A DNA stretch of 64,000 nt, from positions 62,001 to 126,000 of the forward strand of contig CAWEQS010000017.1 of assembly GCA_963811265.1 (NCBI GenBank). The letters are read 5' to 3'. The notes under the pieces were generated by a model that ran no database searches, was not told the origin of the DNA, and saw only the letters and a program-made list of their open reading frames with translations. Numbering within the stretch: position 1 is the stretch's first letter; every line of letters begins with the position of its first letter. Origin of the DNA: JAOUJD01 sp963811265. Lineage in GTDB: Bacteria; Pseudomonadota; Gammaproteobacteria; Burkholderiales; Burkholderiaceae_F. This document shows positions 37,257 through 46,117 of the stretch, piece by piece. The translations under genes were made by a program, and so were the position numbers.

Positions 37257-39024
37257 ATGAACTCTCCATTCGTTGAACTCGGCCTGTCGAAAGATCTCGT
37301 CGAGGTGCTGACCGGGCTCGGCTACGAAGAGCCGACGCCGATCCAGAGCCAGTCGATCCCGCCGCTGCTCGCCGGCAAGGACCTGCTGGGACAGGCGGCG
37401 ACCGGCACCGGCAAGACGGCCGCCTTCGCGCTGCCGCTGCTGCAGCGCGCGCTGGCCGCGCACCGCAAGACGGGCGCGCCCGCCGTGCTCGTGCTGGTCC
37501 CCACGCGCGAACTCGCGATCCAGGTGGCGGAGGCCTTCCACAGCTACGGCGGCAAGCTCGGCGCCGTGGTGCTGCCGATCTACGGCGGCGCCGAGTTCGG
37601 GCGCCAGGTGCAGGCGCTGAAGCGCGGTGTGCACGCCGTCGTCGCCACGCCGGGCCGCGCGCTCGATCACATCCGCCGCGGCACGCTGAAGGTGGATGCG
37701 CTCGCCGCCGTCGTGCTCGACGAGGCCGACGAGATGCTGGACATGGGCTTCGCCGAGGACATCGAACTGATCCTCGACGCCACGCCGGCCGAGCGGCAGA
37801 CGGCGCTGTTCTCCGCGACGCTGCCGCCGCGCATCGCGGCCATTGCCGACAAGCACCTGCGCGACCCGGTGCGCGTGCTCATCGCGCGCGAGAAGGCGAC
37901 CAAGGGCACGATGCCGAGGGTGCGCCAGACCGCGTACATCGTGCAGCGCGCGCACAAGGTGGCGGCGCTCGGGCGCGTGCTCGACCTCGAATCGCCAGCG
38001 CTCGCGCTCGTGTTCGCGCGCACCCGCACCGAGGTCGACGAGCTGGCCGAGAAGCTGCGCGGACGCGGCTACCAGGTGGAACTGCTGCACGGCGGCCTGT
38101 CGCAGGACCAGCGCGACCGGGTGATGAAGCGCGTGCGGGCCGGCTCGGTCGACCTGCTGGTGGCGACCGACGTCGCCGCGCGCGGGCTCGACGTCGAGCA
38201 CCTGTCGCACGTCGTCAACTTCAACGTGCCGTCGTCGCCCGAGTCGTACGTGCACCGGATCGGCCGCACGGGACGCGCCGGCCGCGAAGGCGTGGCGATC
38301 ACGCTGGCCGAGCCGCGCGAGCACCGGCTGCTGCGCAACATCGAGCAGCTGACCAAGCAGAAGATCGACGTGGCGACGGTGCCGACGCCGATGGACGTGC
38401 GCGCGCGGCGCCTCGACATGACGCGCGGCGCGCTGCGCGAGGCGCTCGAGGAAGGCGAGCTCGACAGCTACCGCGTCGTCACCGACGCGCTGGCGAGCGA
38501 GTTCGACCCGATGGACGTCGCGGCGGCGGCCGTGAAGCTCGCGCACAAGGCGCTGCAGGCGGACGCGGCGCACGACGAGGAGCACATCCCGTCGATCGAC
38601 CTGTCGCGCAAGGAACCGTGGTCGAAGGGACCGCGCAAGGAGTACCGGGAGCGCGCGCCGGACGCGCGCGGCGACCACGGCACGGCTTCCCGAGCGCGGC
38701 GACGAGCGCCGGCCCGCGCCGGCCGGCATGCACGCCGCCGCGGGCAGCAAGCGCAAGTCGCACGGCGCGCCGACGATGGTGCGCGTGTACATCAGTGCCG
38801 GTCGCAACGTCGGCCTGCGGCCGGCGGACATCGTCGGCGCGATCGCGAACGAGGCCGGGGTGAGCGCGCGCGAGATCGGCGCAATCGAGATCGAGGAACG
38901 CTTCTCGCTGGTGGAGATTTCCGACACCATCGCCGACGACGCGATCCGCGCGCTGCGCGGGACGTCGCTGCGCGGCCAGAAGGTGACCGTGCGGAAGGAC
39001 CAGCCCAAGCGGTCGACGAAGTAG
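37257..39024 (+). CDS. DEAD-box RNA helicase with DbpA-type RNA-binding domain (frameshift)
   Basis: ATP-dependent RNA helicase of the DeaD/CsdA kind. Motifs in order: Q-motif EEPTPIQSQSIP, motif I AATGTGKT, Ia PTRELAIQ, Ib TPGRALDH, motif II DEAD, motif III SATL, motif V TDVAARGLDV and motif VI HRIGRTGRAGR. A frameshift near 38682 in the basic linker precedes the C-terminal DbpA domain (MVRVYISAGRNVGLRPADIVGA), which ends KVTVRKDQPKRSTK at 39024. Likely roles are ribosome assembly or mRNA turnover at low temperature. Monocistronic, divergent from hemG. Confidence 0.9.
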
Positions 39025-39036
39025 GCGCCGCGCTCG

Positions 39037-39414
39037 CTACTTCGACGGCCGGACCATCACGTAGACGGTGCCGATCCCGGCCGGCAGGTGCTCGCCCCAC
39101 TGGTACGGGCGCGCCGGCTCGGCCCGGGCGCCGAAGTGCGTGCGCTGCATCGGGCGGTCAGACACGCGGGCGCTGAAATTGACCGGCTGCCCGGTCCTCG
39201 TCTCGAACGAAACCACGTAGTACGCCTGGCCGTTGTTCGGCGACTTCTGCACGGTCAGCACGACGCCGAGGCGACCGTCGCTGGTGACCGCCGGCTGGGA
39301 TTTGTCGCCCACGGACCAGCGCGCGTTCGGTCCCTTGGTCAGTTGCAGGATTTCCATGGCCGCCGCGGGCACGGACAGGGCCAGCGCCGTGGCGGCAAGT
39401 GCAGCGCGAAACAT
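39037..39414 (-). CDS. small secreted hypothetical protein
   Basis: This 125-aa protein has a signal peptide ending near ALSVPAAAM and a mature strand-rich part (RLGVVLTVQKSPNNGQAYYVV, then SFETRTGQP). The arrangement suggests an Ig-like or beta-sandwich periplasmic protein. No family was recognised. It is convergent with the helicase, only 12 nt apart. Confidence 0.6.
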   Translation of the reverse strand: MFRAALAATALALSVPAAAMEILQLTKGPNARWSVGDKSQPAVTSDGRLGVVLTVQKSPNNGQAYYVVSFETRTGQPVNFSARVSDRPMQRTHFGARAEPARPYQWGEHLPAGIGTVYVMVRPSK

Positions 39415-39632
39415 CGACGATCTCTTGCGGATGACGAGGTCAGCGTTCTAGCAAAGGAAGCGACCGCGATGGAGCGCCGATGTATCGGGATTTGCCCTGA
39501 GCGAACGCCGATCGTCTACCCATACAGAGAGCTCGACAGTCGCTTCGGCGACGAGCGCACGCTGCTCTCTCCCCTGGACCGCCCTTCGGCGGTCGTCAGT
39601 GGCATCCCGAGTGCATCGAAACGGAGGCACTC

Positions 39633-39872
39633 ATGGCGATGTTGCTTGAACTGTGTTCGCTGTGCCCGATTGAGCCCGCGTGTCACCGCCAGCCCATGAT
39701 CGAGTACCTGTGCCCCCCGAAGACCGCGGAAGACACGGCAAGCGCGGCGCCTTCCGGCGACTTTCGCCTGCGGGACCGGCCGAACCGCTGCTGGGTGCTG
39801 AAGCTGATCATGCCGACGCCCGCGCCGGGCGAAGAGAGCCCGCCAGCGCCCGCTCCAGTTCGTCCCGCCTGA
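39633..39872 (+). CDS. possible small cysteine-containing protein
   Basis: This 79-codon frame starts six nt after a strong GGAGG. The N-terminus holds five cysteines within 40 residues, three in CSLCPIEPAC, and the C-terminus is Pro-rich. Codon use in its second half (NRCWVLKLIMPTPAPG) looks like the neighbours. No family was recognised and no homologue is known to me, so it may be real but unproven. Confidence 0.4.
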   Translation: MAMLLELCSLCPIEPACHRQPMIEYLCPPKTAEDTASAAPSGDFRLRDRPNRCWVLKLIMPTPAPGEESPPAPAPVRPA

Positions 39873-40005
39873 GGGTCTCCGCTGAAACCTCGCGGCACCC
39901 ACTCGCGTTCCGGCCCCAGTCCACAGCGGCCGGAAGTCGACGGCGTCCGCCGCCTCCGCGCTCCTGCGCGCGGGCGCGATCCTCGCGCTCGTGGTCCGCG
40001 GCGTG

Positions 40006-40771
40006 TCACGTCAGCGGCAAGGCCCTGAACCAGCGCGCGAAGGCGAGCCAGCCAGGCGTCTGTGCGAACGTGAACCACAGCGCATGCGCCAGCAGCATCG
40101 CGCCGAAGAAGAGCCACAGCGGCCTCGCGTTCACCGCCGTCGGGCGGAACCAGAACACCAGCGCGACGAACGCAACGTCGGCCAGCCCGAACGTGATGAA
40201 CTGGTACGTGGTCTGGCCGGGCAGCGCCGGCAGGTAGAACACGAGCAGCCGCACGACGACGGGATCGATGAGCAGCAGCGCGGTCGCTCCCATGAAGCGC
40301 GCGTGTAACGCGGTGGCGCGGCGATAGTGGAATCCGAGGCCGGCCGCGAGCGCGAACAGCACGGCCGTGTGAAGCGGGAGATAGAGGAAGAATGCCTCCT
40401 TCACGAGCGTCTGCTCGTCCATCGCCGCGAAGCGGAAGTGGGCGAGCAGCACGCCGGAGATCGACGAAGGCGGACGCGACGAGGACCGCGACACGCCCGA
40501 GCGCACGGTGCAGCGCCGACCGGCCGCGGCGTATTGCCAGCGGTTGCGCGACGAGCAGCAGCATCCACGCGAGGCCGACCGCCGCGTGCGCGTGCGTGTA
40601 CCGGTCGAGCGCCGCAAACGGCTTCGAGAGGTACATCGGCCAGAACGCTCCGAGAGCCAGCACGAGGAGCAGACCGGCCAGGACCGCGATCGGGGCCGGG
40701 AGCGGCGCGTCCCGCCAGGTGGGCCGTGGAGCGGCGGCGCGCGCGGCGAGGTCAGGCGCGCGGCTCGACAC
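40006..40771 (-). CDS. hypothetical polytopic membrane protein (one frameshift)
   Basis: A GTG at 40771 begins SSRAPDLAARAAAPRP, then a helix-rich membrane protein (PIAVLAGLLLVLALGAFWPM; HAHAAVGLAWMLLLVAQPLA). A frameshift near 40470 leads to FRFAAMDEQTLVKEAFFLYL and four more helices ending WLAFARWFRALPLT. About seven helices in all; repaired length about 255 aa. No family name could be given. It overlaps the end of the preceding gene by 20 nt, so the two are coupled. Confidence 0.6.
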
Positions 40772-41115
40772 GCAGCGCCCTCCACGTCCACAGCGCGCCG
40801 AGCAGGTCGACGACGCCGAAGAGCGCCAGCTGCGGCGGCCCGACCTGCAGCAGCGCGAACGCGCTGAGCAGGACGAACGCGAATGCACGCGCGACCACGG
40901 TCGGCATGTACAGCGGCGAGAGCGATCGCGCCGCCATGATCACGTAGTACGCGCCGACGATGCCGACCAGCAGGCCCAGGACACGGATCCACACTTCCTC
41001 CGTCGGCGGCATGCCGAACAGGGCGAGCAGGACATTCGGGCGCAAGCACCAGCGCGACGGCCAGCACGAGGAGGTAGATGCCGAAGACCTGCAGGCTGCG
41101 CGCGGCGGGAGTCAT
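40752..41115 (-). CDS. small hypothetical membrane protein (one frameshift)
   Basis: The start MTPAARSLQVFGIYLLVLAV is followed by a frameshift near 41038 and then NVLLALFGMPPTEEVW, VLGLLVGIVGAYYVIMAAR and two further hydrophobic helices ending WRALRVEPRA. About 121 residues and four membrane helices when repaired. Function unknown. Its last 20 nt overlap the start of the next membrane-protein gene. Confidence 0.6.
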
Positions 41116-41241
41116 GCGTGTCTCCGGAGGCGGACTGACGGGCGACGTTACCCGCCGCCCGCGCGGTCGACAATGCTTCCCTGCCCCGGCCGTCGCCTAC
41201 ACTCGCCGGTCGGCACACCACAAGACGACAAAGGGGAACCC

Positions 41242-41622
41242 GTGATCGGATACGTCACCCTCGGCACCAACGACCTGCCGCGCGCCGCGGCCTTCTACGA
41301 CGCCCTGCTCGCCGAGATCGGCGCCAAGCGGCTGCTCGATCTGCCGCGCGGGCCGATGTGGGGCGTGTCGTGGGACAAGCCCACCCTTGGCGTGCTGACA
41401 CCGTTCGACGGCAAGCCGGCGACCGTGGGCAACGGCACGATGGTCTCCCTCGTCGTCGACTCGACCGAGAAGGTCGACCGGGTCCACGCGAAGGCGCTCG
41501 CGCTCGGCGGCAAGGACGAAGGCCCGGCCGGGCCGCGCGGCGACGGCTTCTATGGCGGCTACTTCCGCGACCTGGACGGCAACAAGCTGTGCGTCTTCTG
41601 CATCCCGCCGAAGAAGAAGTGA
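41242..41622 (+). CDS. VOC (glyoxalase/bleomycin-resistance) family protein
   Basis: This 126-aa protein begins with GTG after AAGGGGA. It has the vicinal-oxygen-chelate fold landmarks: IGYVTLGTNDLPRAAAFYD at the N-terminus, a central MVSLVVDSTEKVDRVHAKAL, and YGGYFRDLDGNKLCVF at the C-terminus with the metal-site glutamate replaced by Lys/Asn-rich sequence. Members include lyases, dioxygenases and binding proteins; the substrate cannot be predicted. Confidence 0.82.
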   Translation: MIGYVTLGTNDLPRAAAFYDALLAEIGAKRLLDLPRGPMWGVSWDKPTLGVLTPFDGKPATVGNGTMVSLVVDSTEKVDRVHAKALALGGKDEGPAGPRGDGFYGGYFRDLDGNKLCVFCIPPKKK

Positions 41623-41680
41623 TCGACTGACGACGGCGCGGGGCTTGCCGCGGCGGGCCCCGCGACGAACGCCGCGCCGC

Positions 41681-42118
41681 CTATTGCGTGATCACCACCA
41701 GCACGTTGCAGGACGAGTGCTCGATCAACGACGCCGAAGTCGATCCGCGCCACCAGCGGGCGGCCCAGCCCTTAAGGTGCTTGTGCCCGACGACGATCAG
41801 GTCGGCGTCGATCTTCTTCGCGTACTCGGTGATCTCCTGGACGGCGTCGCCGACCAGCATCTCGCCCTTTGCGACGTGGCCGGCGTCCTTCAGCCGCCGC
41901 AGGCCGTCGTCGAGGATGGCCTTGAAACGCTGCTTGTCTTCCTCGTCGCGCCCGCTGTCGTAGAAGCCGCCGTCGACCGCGATGTAGACCGCCGGAGACG
42001 GCATCACCGCGATGAGGTAGAGCTCGGCCTGGCTCCACTGCGCGACCTCATGACAGCCGAGCAGCGCCTTCTGCCCGGACTCGGAACCGTCGTACGCCAG
42101 AAGAATGCGCTGGTACAT
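41681..42118 (-). CDS. universal stress protein (UspA family)
   Basis: This 145-aa single-domain protein starts MYQRILLAYDGSESGQKAL, and has the YAKKIDADLIVVGHKHLKG strand-helix and the C-terminal STSASLIEHSSCNVLVV. The ATP-binding G-x2-G-x9-G-S/T motif is altered (GHKHLKGWAARWWRGSTS), with the glycines largely kept, so nucleotide binding is possible. These proteins respond to growth arrest and stress. Monocistronic. Confidence 0.88.
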   Translation of the reverse strand: MYQRILLAYDGSESGQKALLGCHEVAQWSQAELYLIAVMPSPAVYIAVDGGFYDSGRDEEDKQRFKAILDDGLRRLKDAGHVAKGEMLVGDAVQEITEYAKKIDADLIVVGHKHLKGWAARWWRGSTSASLIEHSSCNVLVVITQ

Positions 42119-42213
42119 GAAAGGCCCTTCGCACGGTCCGTGGATGAAGTCACCTTATCGCCTTGCCGCGAGGGTGTAAAGCGCAACGTCCCGCGCGGCC
42201 GGACCCGTCCGGA

Positions 42214-43446
42214 TCAGGCCGGCACCGCCGGCGCGGTCGGCCGGCGCATCAGCCAGATCACGATCGACAGGTTGAGCAGGTTCCACGCGATGCCGTTGAT
42301 GAAGGCGGCCCGGTACGACCCGGTGAGGTCGAACACCTCGCCCGACATCCAGCCGCCGAGCGCCATCCCGAAGAGCGTGGCCATCACGACGAGGCCGACG
42401 CGCGCGCCCGCTTCCTTCGGCGCGAAGAACTCGCGGATGATGATCGCGTAGCTCGGCACGATGCCGCCCTGGAACAGGCCGAACAGCGCCGAAATCACGT
42501 AGAGGGAAAACAGGCCGTCGAACGGCAGGTACAGCAGCAGCGCGATCGCCTGCAGCGAAGAGCCGAGCAGCAGCGTGCGCACGCCGCCGATGTGATCGGC
42601 GATCCAGCCGGACGCCAGCCGGCTGACGATGCCGAAGCCGAGCATCAGCGAAAGCATCTGCGCGCCCGCCGCGGCGCCGTAGCCGAGGTCGCCGCAGTAG
42701 GCGACGATGTGAACCTGCGGCATCGCCATCGCCACGCAGCACGACAACCCGGCGATCACCAGCAGCGTCTGCAGCGCGCGCGGCGACACGCCGAGCGACA
42801 CGTGCGTGTCGCGCACCGCCGGCGCGGCCGCGGTCGTGTGACCGGCCGGCGAGCGGCGACGCAACGCGAGGGTCAGCGGCAACATCGTGACCAGGCAGAC
42901 GAGGCCGATCGCGATGTGCGTCTGGCGCCAGCCGATCGTCTCGATCAGGTGCTGCACGATCGGCGGCCACACGGTGCCTGCAAGATAGTTGCCGCAGGCG
43001 ACGATCGACACGGCGAGCCCGCGGCGCCGCTCGAACCAGTGCGAGATGTCGGCGAGCAGCGGGCCGAACGTGGCCGAGCTGCCGAGGAAGCCGATCAGCA
43101 GGCCCTGCGCGAGCGCGTACATGAAGAGGCTCGGCGCCAGCCCCGCCAGGACGTACCCGGCGGCGAGCGCGAACGTGGCCCCGATGAGCGGCCGCGTCAC
43201 GCCGTAGCGGTCGGTGAGCCGGCCCATCAGGATGCCGCCGAACCCGAAGCCGACCATGGTCAGCGTGTACGGGAACGAAGCCGAGCCGCGATCGACGCCG
43301 AAGTCCGCCTGCACGGTCGGCAGCGCCACGACGACGGACCACATGCCGATGCCGCCGAGCGTCGCCATCGCGAGCGTCGCGACGAGGCGCCACCACGCGG
43401 TGGAGCTGTCGATGACGTCCGAGGTGGCGGCGGTGTTGGCGGACAC
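42214..43446 (-). CDS. major facilitator superfamily transporter
   Basis: This 410-aa protein has twelve predicted membrane helices. The loop 2-3 signature is GGILMGRLTDRYGVTRPL and an equivalent GWIADHIGG occurs in the second half. It resembles OFA/monocarboxylate-type carriers. The GTG at 43446 (SANTAATSDVID) is a reasonable start but lacks a clear ribosome site. It lies downstream of the small-protein gene at 43678 and its terminator, so it has its own promoter in the 120 nt between. Substrate unknown. Confidence 0.82.
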   Translation of the reverse strand: MSANTAATSDVIDSSTAWWRLVATLAMATLGGIGMWSVVVALPTVQADFGVDRGSASFPYTLTMVGFGFGGILMGRLTDRYGVTRPLIGATFALAAGYVLAGLAPSLFMYALAQGLLIGFLGSSATFGPLLADISHWFERRRGLAVSIVACGNYLAGTVWPPIVQHLIETIGWRQTHIAIGLVCLVTMLPLTLALRRRSPAGHTTAAAPAVRDTHVSLGVSPRALQTLLVIAGLSCCVAMAMPQVHIVAYCGDLGYGAAAGAQMLSLMLGFGIVSRLASGWIADHIGGVRTLLLGSSLQAIALLLYLPFDGLFSLYVISALFGLFQGGIVPSYAIIIREFFAPKEAGARVGLVVMATLFGMALGGWMSGEVFDLTGSYRAAFINGIAWNLLNLSIVIWLMRRPTAPAVPA

Positions 43447-43569
43447 GGGTGACGCGCGATCAGGCAGGCCGGGGAGCGGGCAGCATACCGTCCGTGCTGG
43501 CCGCAGCGTCACGCGGCGATGCGTGCCACATGGTCGATGGCCGCGACAGGCTCGGCCGCCTGGAAAGCA

Positions 43570-43595
43570 AACAGCCCGGCCGAAGCCGGGCTGTT
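43570..43595 (-). terminator. terminator of the small-protein gene (copy A)
   Basis: On the minus strand, an 11-bp stem AACAGCCCGGC/GCCGGGCTGTT closes a TTCG tetraloop and is followed by TGCTTTCC. The same stem-loop ends copy B at 49949. Confidence 0.75.
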
Positions 43596-43677
43596 GCTCT
43601 TGCTGAGTCCGTCCGCGCACGGCGGCGCAGGCAGGACCGGGCGCTGCGCCAGCCGATCGGCTGGACGGGCGCGCCGG
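43596..43677 (-). ncRNA. conserved structured 3'-UTR element, copy A
   Basis: Positions 43609-43663, just after the small-protein stop codon, match 49992-50046 at 54 of 55 bases, whereas the encoded proteins are only 31/55 identical. The block contains a perfect palindrome CAGCCGATCGGCTG (43650-43663) and a GGCGC/GCGCC arm pair, and leads into the terminator. Such conservation without coding suggests a functional RNA, for example a 3'-UTR-derived small RNA or a dual-function transcript. The base comparison is direct; the function is inferred. Confidence 0.5.
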
Positions 43678-43845
43678 TTACTGCACCGCGGTCGGCCTGA
43701 CCGTCACGTGCTCCAGCACGACGACATCGTGGGCCGCCGTACCGCTCGACTGCATGCCGGCGACGGTCGCTCCGAGCACCGTGGCGCTCGTCAGCACGGC
43801 CAGCAGCAGGGAGGTCAGGCGCACCTGGGTGGAAGTCGCTTTCAT
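43678..43845 (-). CDS. small secreted-type protein, copy A of a three-member family
   Basis: This 55-aa protein starts at ATG 43845 after AAGGACC. The first 26 residues are a signal-peptide-like hydrophobic helix (RLTSLLLAVLTSATVLG), and the short remainder ends VVLEHVTVRPTAVQ. It is 31/55 identical to the product at 50058 (VVMEKVTVKPTAVQ) with the same length, and related to that at 58703. All three share promoter spacing. No known family is recognised. It may act as an exported peptide, or the transcript may matter more than the peptide. Confidence 0.7.
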   Translation of the reverse strand: MKATSTQVRLTSLLLAVLTSATVLGATVAGMQSSGTAAHDVVVLEHVTVRPTAVQ

Positions 43846-43890
43846 GGTTCGGTCCTTTCGTTCGTTGATTGGCGTGCTGCGATGAAACGA

Positions 43891-43960
43891 ACTGTAGGCA
43901 GCGGACGCGCGCATCGCGAGCCGATTGCGACGGACTGCACGGATCGCGGCGTGAACTGCA
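43891..43960 (-). promoter_or_regulatory. promoter with two-turn direct repeat, copy A
   Basis: On the minus strand TGCAGTTCA (starting 43960) is repeated as TGCAGTCCG (starting 43939), period 21 bp. The -10-like TACAGT starts at 43896, 43 bp after the second repeat, and the start codon is 51 bp further. The identical layout before copies B and C argues for one activator. No good -35 hexamer is present. Confidence 0.6.
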
Positions 43961-44043
43961 GACGCGTTCGTCGCGCCTTCGACGCGCGCATTTGCAGTTC
44001 ATCCCGGCTTTCCGCCGGTTCGTCGCGGCCAGGTGCAGTTCAC
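43951..44043. repeat. long-range inverted arms between copy A and the cytochrome operon
   Basis: GTGAACTGCA at 43951-43960 is the exact reverse complement of TGCAGTTCAC at 44034-44043; a third TGCAGTTCA lies at 43993-44001. At the copy B locus the equivalent arms both changed G to C, keeping complementarity. Confidence 0.55.
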
Positions 44044-44104
44044 CCCGCATCTCGGTCCCGGACAGGCGCCGGGGCGCCGCAGACCATTCGGTAGCATCGC
44101 CGGC

Positions 44105-44842
44105 ATGAAGACCCGGCGTTCCGCTGCCCGACTGCTCGCTCGCACCGCGCTCGTTGCGGGCTGCGCGGCCGCGCTCGCGCTGGGGAGCCCGGCGTCCGCA
44201 CAGACGGCCACGCACACCGTTCCGGACACGATCGCGCAGCGCATGCAGGCGTGCACGCCGTGCCATGGCAAGGAAGGTCGCGCGAGCCCGGTCGGCTACC
44301 TGCCTCGCATCGCGGGCAAGCCGGCGAGCTATCTGTTCAACCAGCTCGTCAACTTCCGCGACGGTCGCCGCTACAACGCGGCCATGAGCTACCTCGTCGA
44401 GCAGTTGTCGGACGACTACCTCCGCGAGATCGCGCAGCACTTCGCCGCGCTCGACGTGCCCTATCCGCCGCCGCCCGCCACGACCGAACGCGAAGGCGTG
44501 CTGCGCCGGGGCGAAACCCTGGCGACGCGCGGCGACATCCAGCACCGCGTGCCCGCGTGCACGCAGTGCCACGGCTACGCCCTGGCGGGCGCGCTGCCGG
44601 CGATCCCCGGACTGCTCGGGCTGCCGGCCGACTACGTGATCGGCCAGCTCGGCGCATGGAAGACCGGCAACCGGCGTGCGACCGCGCCGGACTGCATGGC
44701 CGACATCGCGAAGCGGCTGTCCTCCGACGACGTGCGCGCCGTCGCGGTCTGGCTCGCTTCGCGCCCGGTGCCGCCCGGCGCGAAGCCGGCGGCGCAACCC
44801 GACCTTCCGCTGCCGCTCGAGTGCGGCAGCGGACTGCGCTGA
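44105..44842 (+). CDS. diheme c-type cytochrome
   Basis: This 245-aa exported protein has a signal sequence ending near SPASAQ and two CXXCH haem sites, CTPCH (GKEGRASP) and CTQCH (GYALAG). The two cytochrome c class I domains resemble c4/c553 proteins (LPRIAGKPASYLFNQLVNF, then IPGLLGLPADYVIGQL). The ATG at 44105 begins MKTRRSAARLL. It lies two nt before the triheme cytochrome gene, so both form one operon. It is divergent from the small-protein gene and shares its promoter region. Confidence 0.88.
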   Translation: MKTRRSAARLLARTALVAGCAAALALGSPASAQTATHTVPDTIAQRMQACTPCHGKEGRASPVGYLPRIAGKPASYLFNQLVNFRDGRRYNAAMSYLVEQLSDDYLREIAQHFAALDVPYPPPPATTEREGVLRRGETLATRGDIQHRVPACTQCHGYALAGALPAIPGLLGLPADYVIGQLGAWKTGNRRATAPDCMADIAKRLSSDDVRAVAVWLASRPVPPGAKPAAQPDLPLPLECGSGLR

Positions 44843-44844
44843 CG

Positions 44845-46110
44845 ATGAAGCGCGCGCTGCCCTGGCTCGCCTGGGCCGCGGTCGCGCTGCTCGCAGCGAT
44901 CGCGCTCGTCGCCGCGCTCAACCTGCGCGACGAATCGCCGCTCGAAGAGCGAGACGGGTTCCAGGCCACGCCGGAGCAGGTCGCGCGCGGCGCGTACCTC
45001 GCGCGCGCCGGCAACTGCATCGCCTGCCACACGATGCGCGGCGGCGCGCCGTACGCCGGCGGTCGCGCGATCGAGACGCCGTTCGGCACCGTGTTCGGCT
45101 CCAACATCACGCCGGACGTGAAGACCGGCATCGGGGGCTGGACCGCGTCGCACTTCTGGCGCGCCCTGCACAACGGGCGATCGAAGGACGGCCGCTTCCT
45201 CGTGCCCGCGTTCCCGTACACCAACTTCACGCTCGTCACGCGCGAAGACTCGGATGCGCTCTTCGCCTATCTGCGCACGCTGCCCGCGGTCGAGCAGCCG
45301 AATCGCGCGCACGCGCTGCGCTTCCCGTACGACACGCAGGCCGCGCTCGCCGTTTGGCGCGCGCTCTTCTTCACGCCCGGCGTGTACCAAGCCGATCGCG
45401 CGCAGTCCGCCGAGTGGAACCGCGGCAGCTACCTGGTCCGCGGGCTGGGCCACTGCAATGCCTGCCACGGCGGCCGCAACGTGTTCGGCGCAACCAGCGG
45501 ATCGCTGGAAATGAGCGGCGGCGTCAGCCCGATCGACAAGTGGTACGCGCCGTCGCTCGCAGCATCCGCCGAGGCGGGCGTGGCGGACTGGGAAACGCAG
45601 CACATCGTCGATCTCCTGAAGACCGGCGTATCGGCGCGCGGATCGGCGCTCGGCCCGATGGCGGAGGTCGTGTTCCGCGGCACGCAGCACCTGAGCGATG
45701 CCGACCTGCGGGCAATGGCGGTGTTCCTGAAGAGCCTGCCGCAGTCCGCCCCGCGCGCGACGCGCGACCCCGCGCCGCCGGCGCCGGCGACCGCCGACCG
45801 CGGCCGCGCGCTGTACCGCGAACACTGCGAGGGCTGCCATGGCCCGCGGGGCGAAGGCGCGCGCGGTGCGTATCCCGCGCTCGCCGGCAACCGGTCGGTC
45901 GTGATGGATCCGCCCGCCAACGTGATCCGTGCGGTGCTGAGCGGCGGCTTCCAGCCCGCCACCGCCGGGAACCCGAGGCCGTGGGGCATGCCGCCCTTCG
46001 GGCACGTGCTCGACGACGCCGACACCGCGGCCGTCGTCACGTTCATCCGCACCCAGTGGGGCAATCGCGCGGCGCCGGTGTCGGCGACGGACGTGCAGCG
46101 GCTGCGGTGA
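44845..46110 (+). CDS. triheme c-type cytochrome (dehydrogenase electron-acceptor type)
   Basis: This 421-aa protein has an N-terminal membrane anchor (WLAWAAVALLAAIALVAAL) and three haem sites, CIACH, CNACH and CEGCH. The layout matches cytochrome subunits of membrane alcohol, aldehyde or gluconate dehydrogenases (ARGAYLARAGNCIACH; GTVFGSNITPD; GSYLVRGLGHCNACHGG; YREHCEGCHGPRG; GMPPFGHVLDD). No dehydrogenase subunit lies next to it, so the electron donor is encoded elsewhere or is the diheme protein encoded just upstream. Confidence 0.88.
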   Translation: MKRALPWLAWAAVALLAAIALVAALNLRDESPLEERDGFQATPEQVARGAYLARAGNCIACHTMRGGAPYAGGRAIETPFGTVFGSNITPDVKTGIGGWTASHFWRALHNGRSKDGRFLVPAFPYTNFTLVTREDSDALFAYLRTLPAVEQPNRAHALRFPYDTQAALAVWRALFFTPGVYQADRAQSAEWNRGSYLVRGLGHCNACHGGRNVFGATSGSLEMSGGVSPIDKWYAPSLAASAEAGVADWETQHIVDLLKTGVSARGSALGPMAEVVFRGTQHLSDADLRAMAVFLKSLPQSAPRATRDPAPPAPATADRGRALYREHCEGCHGPRGEGARGAYPALAGNRSVVMDPPANVIRAVLSGGFQPATAGNPRPWGMPPFGHVLDDADTAAVVTFIRTQWGNRAAPVSATDVQRLR

Positions 46111-46117
46111 GGCGACC

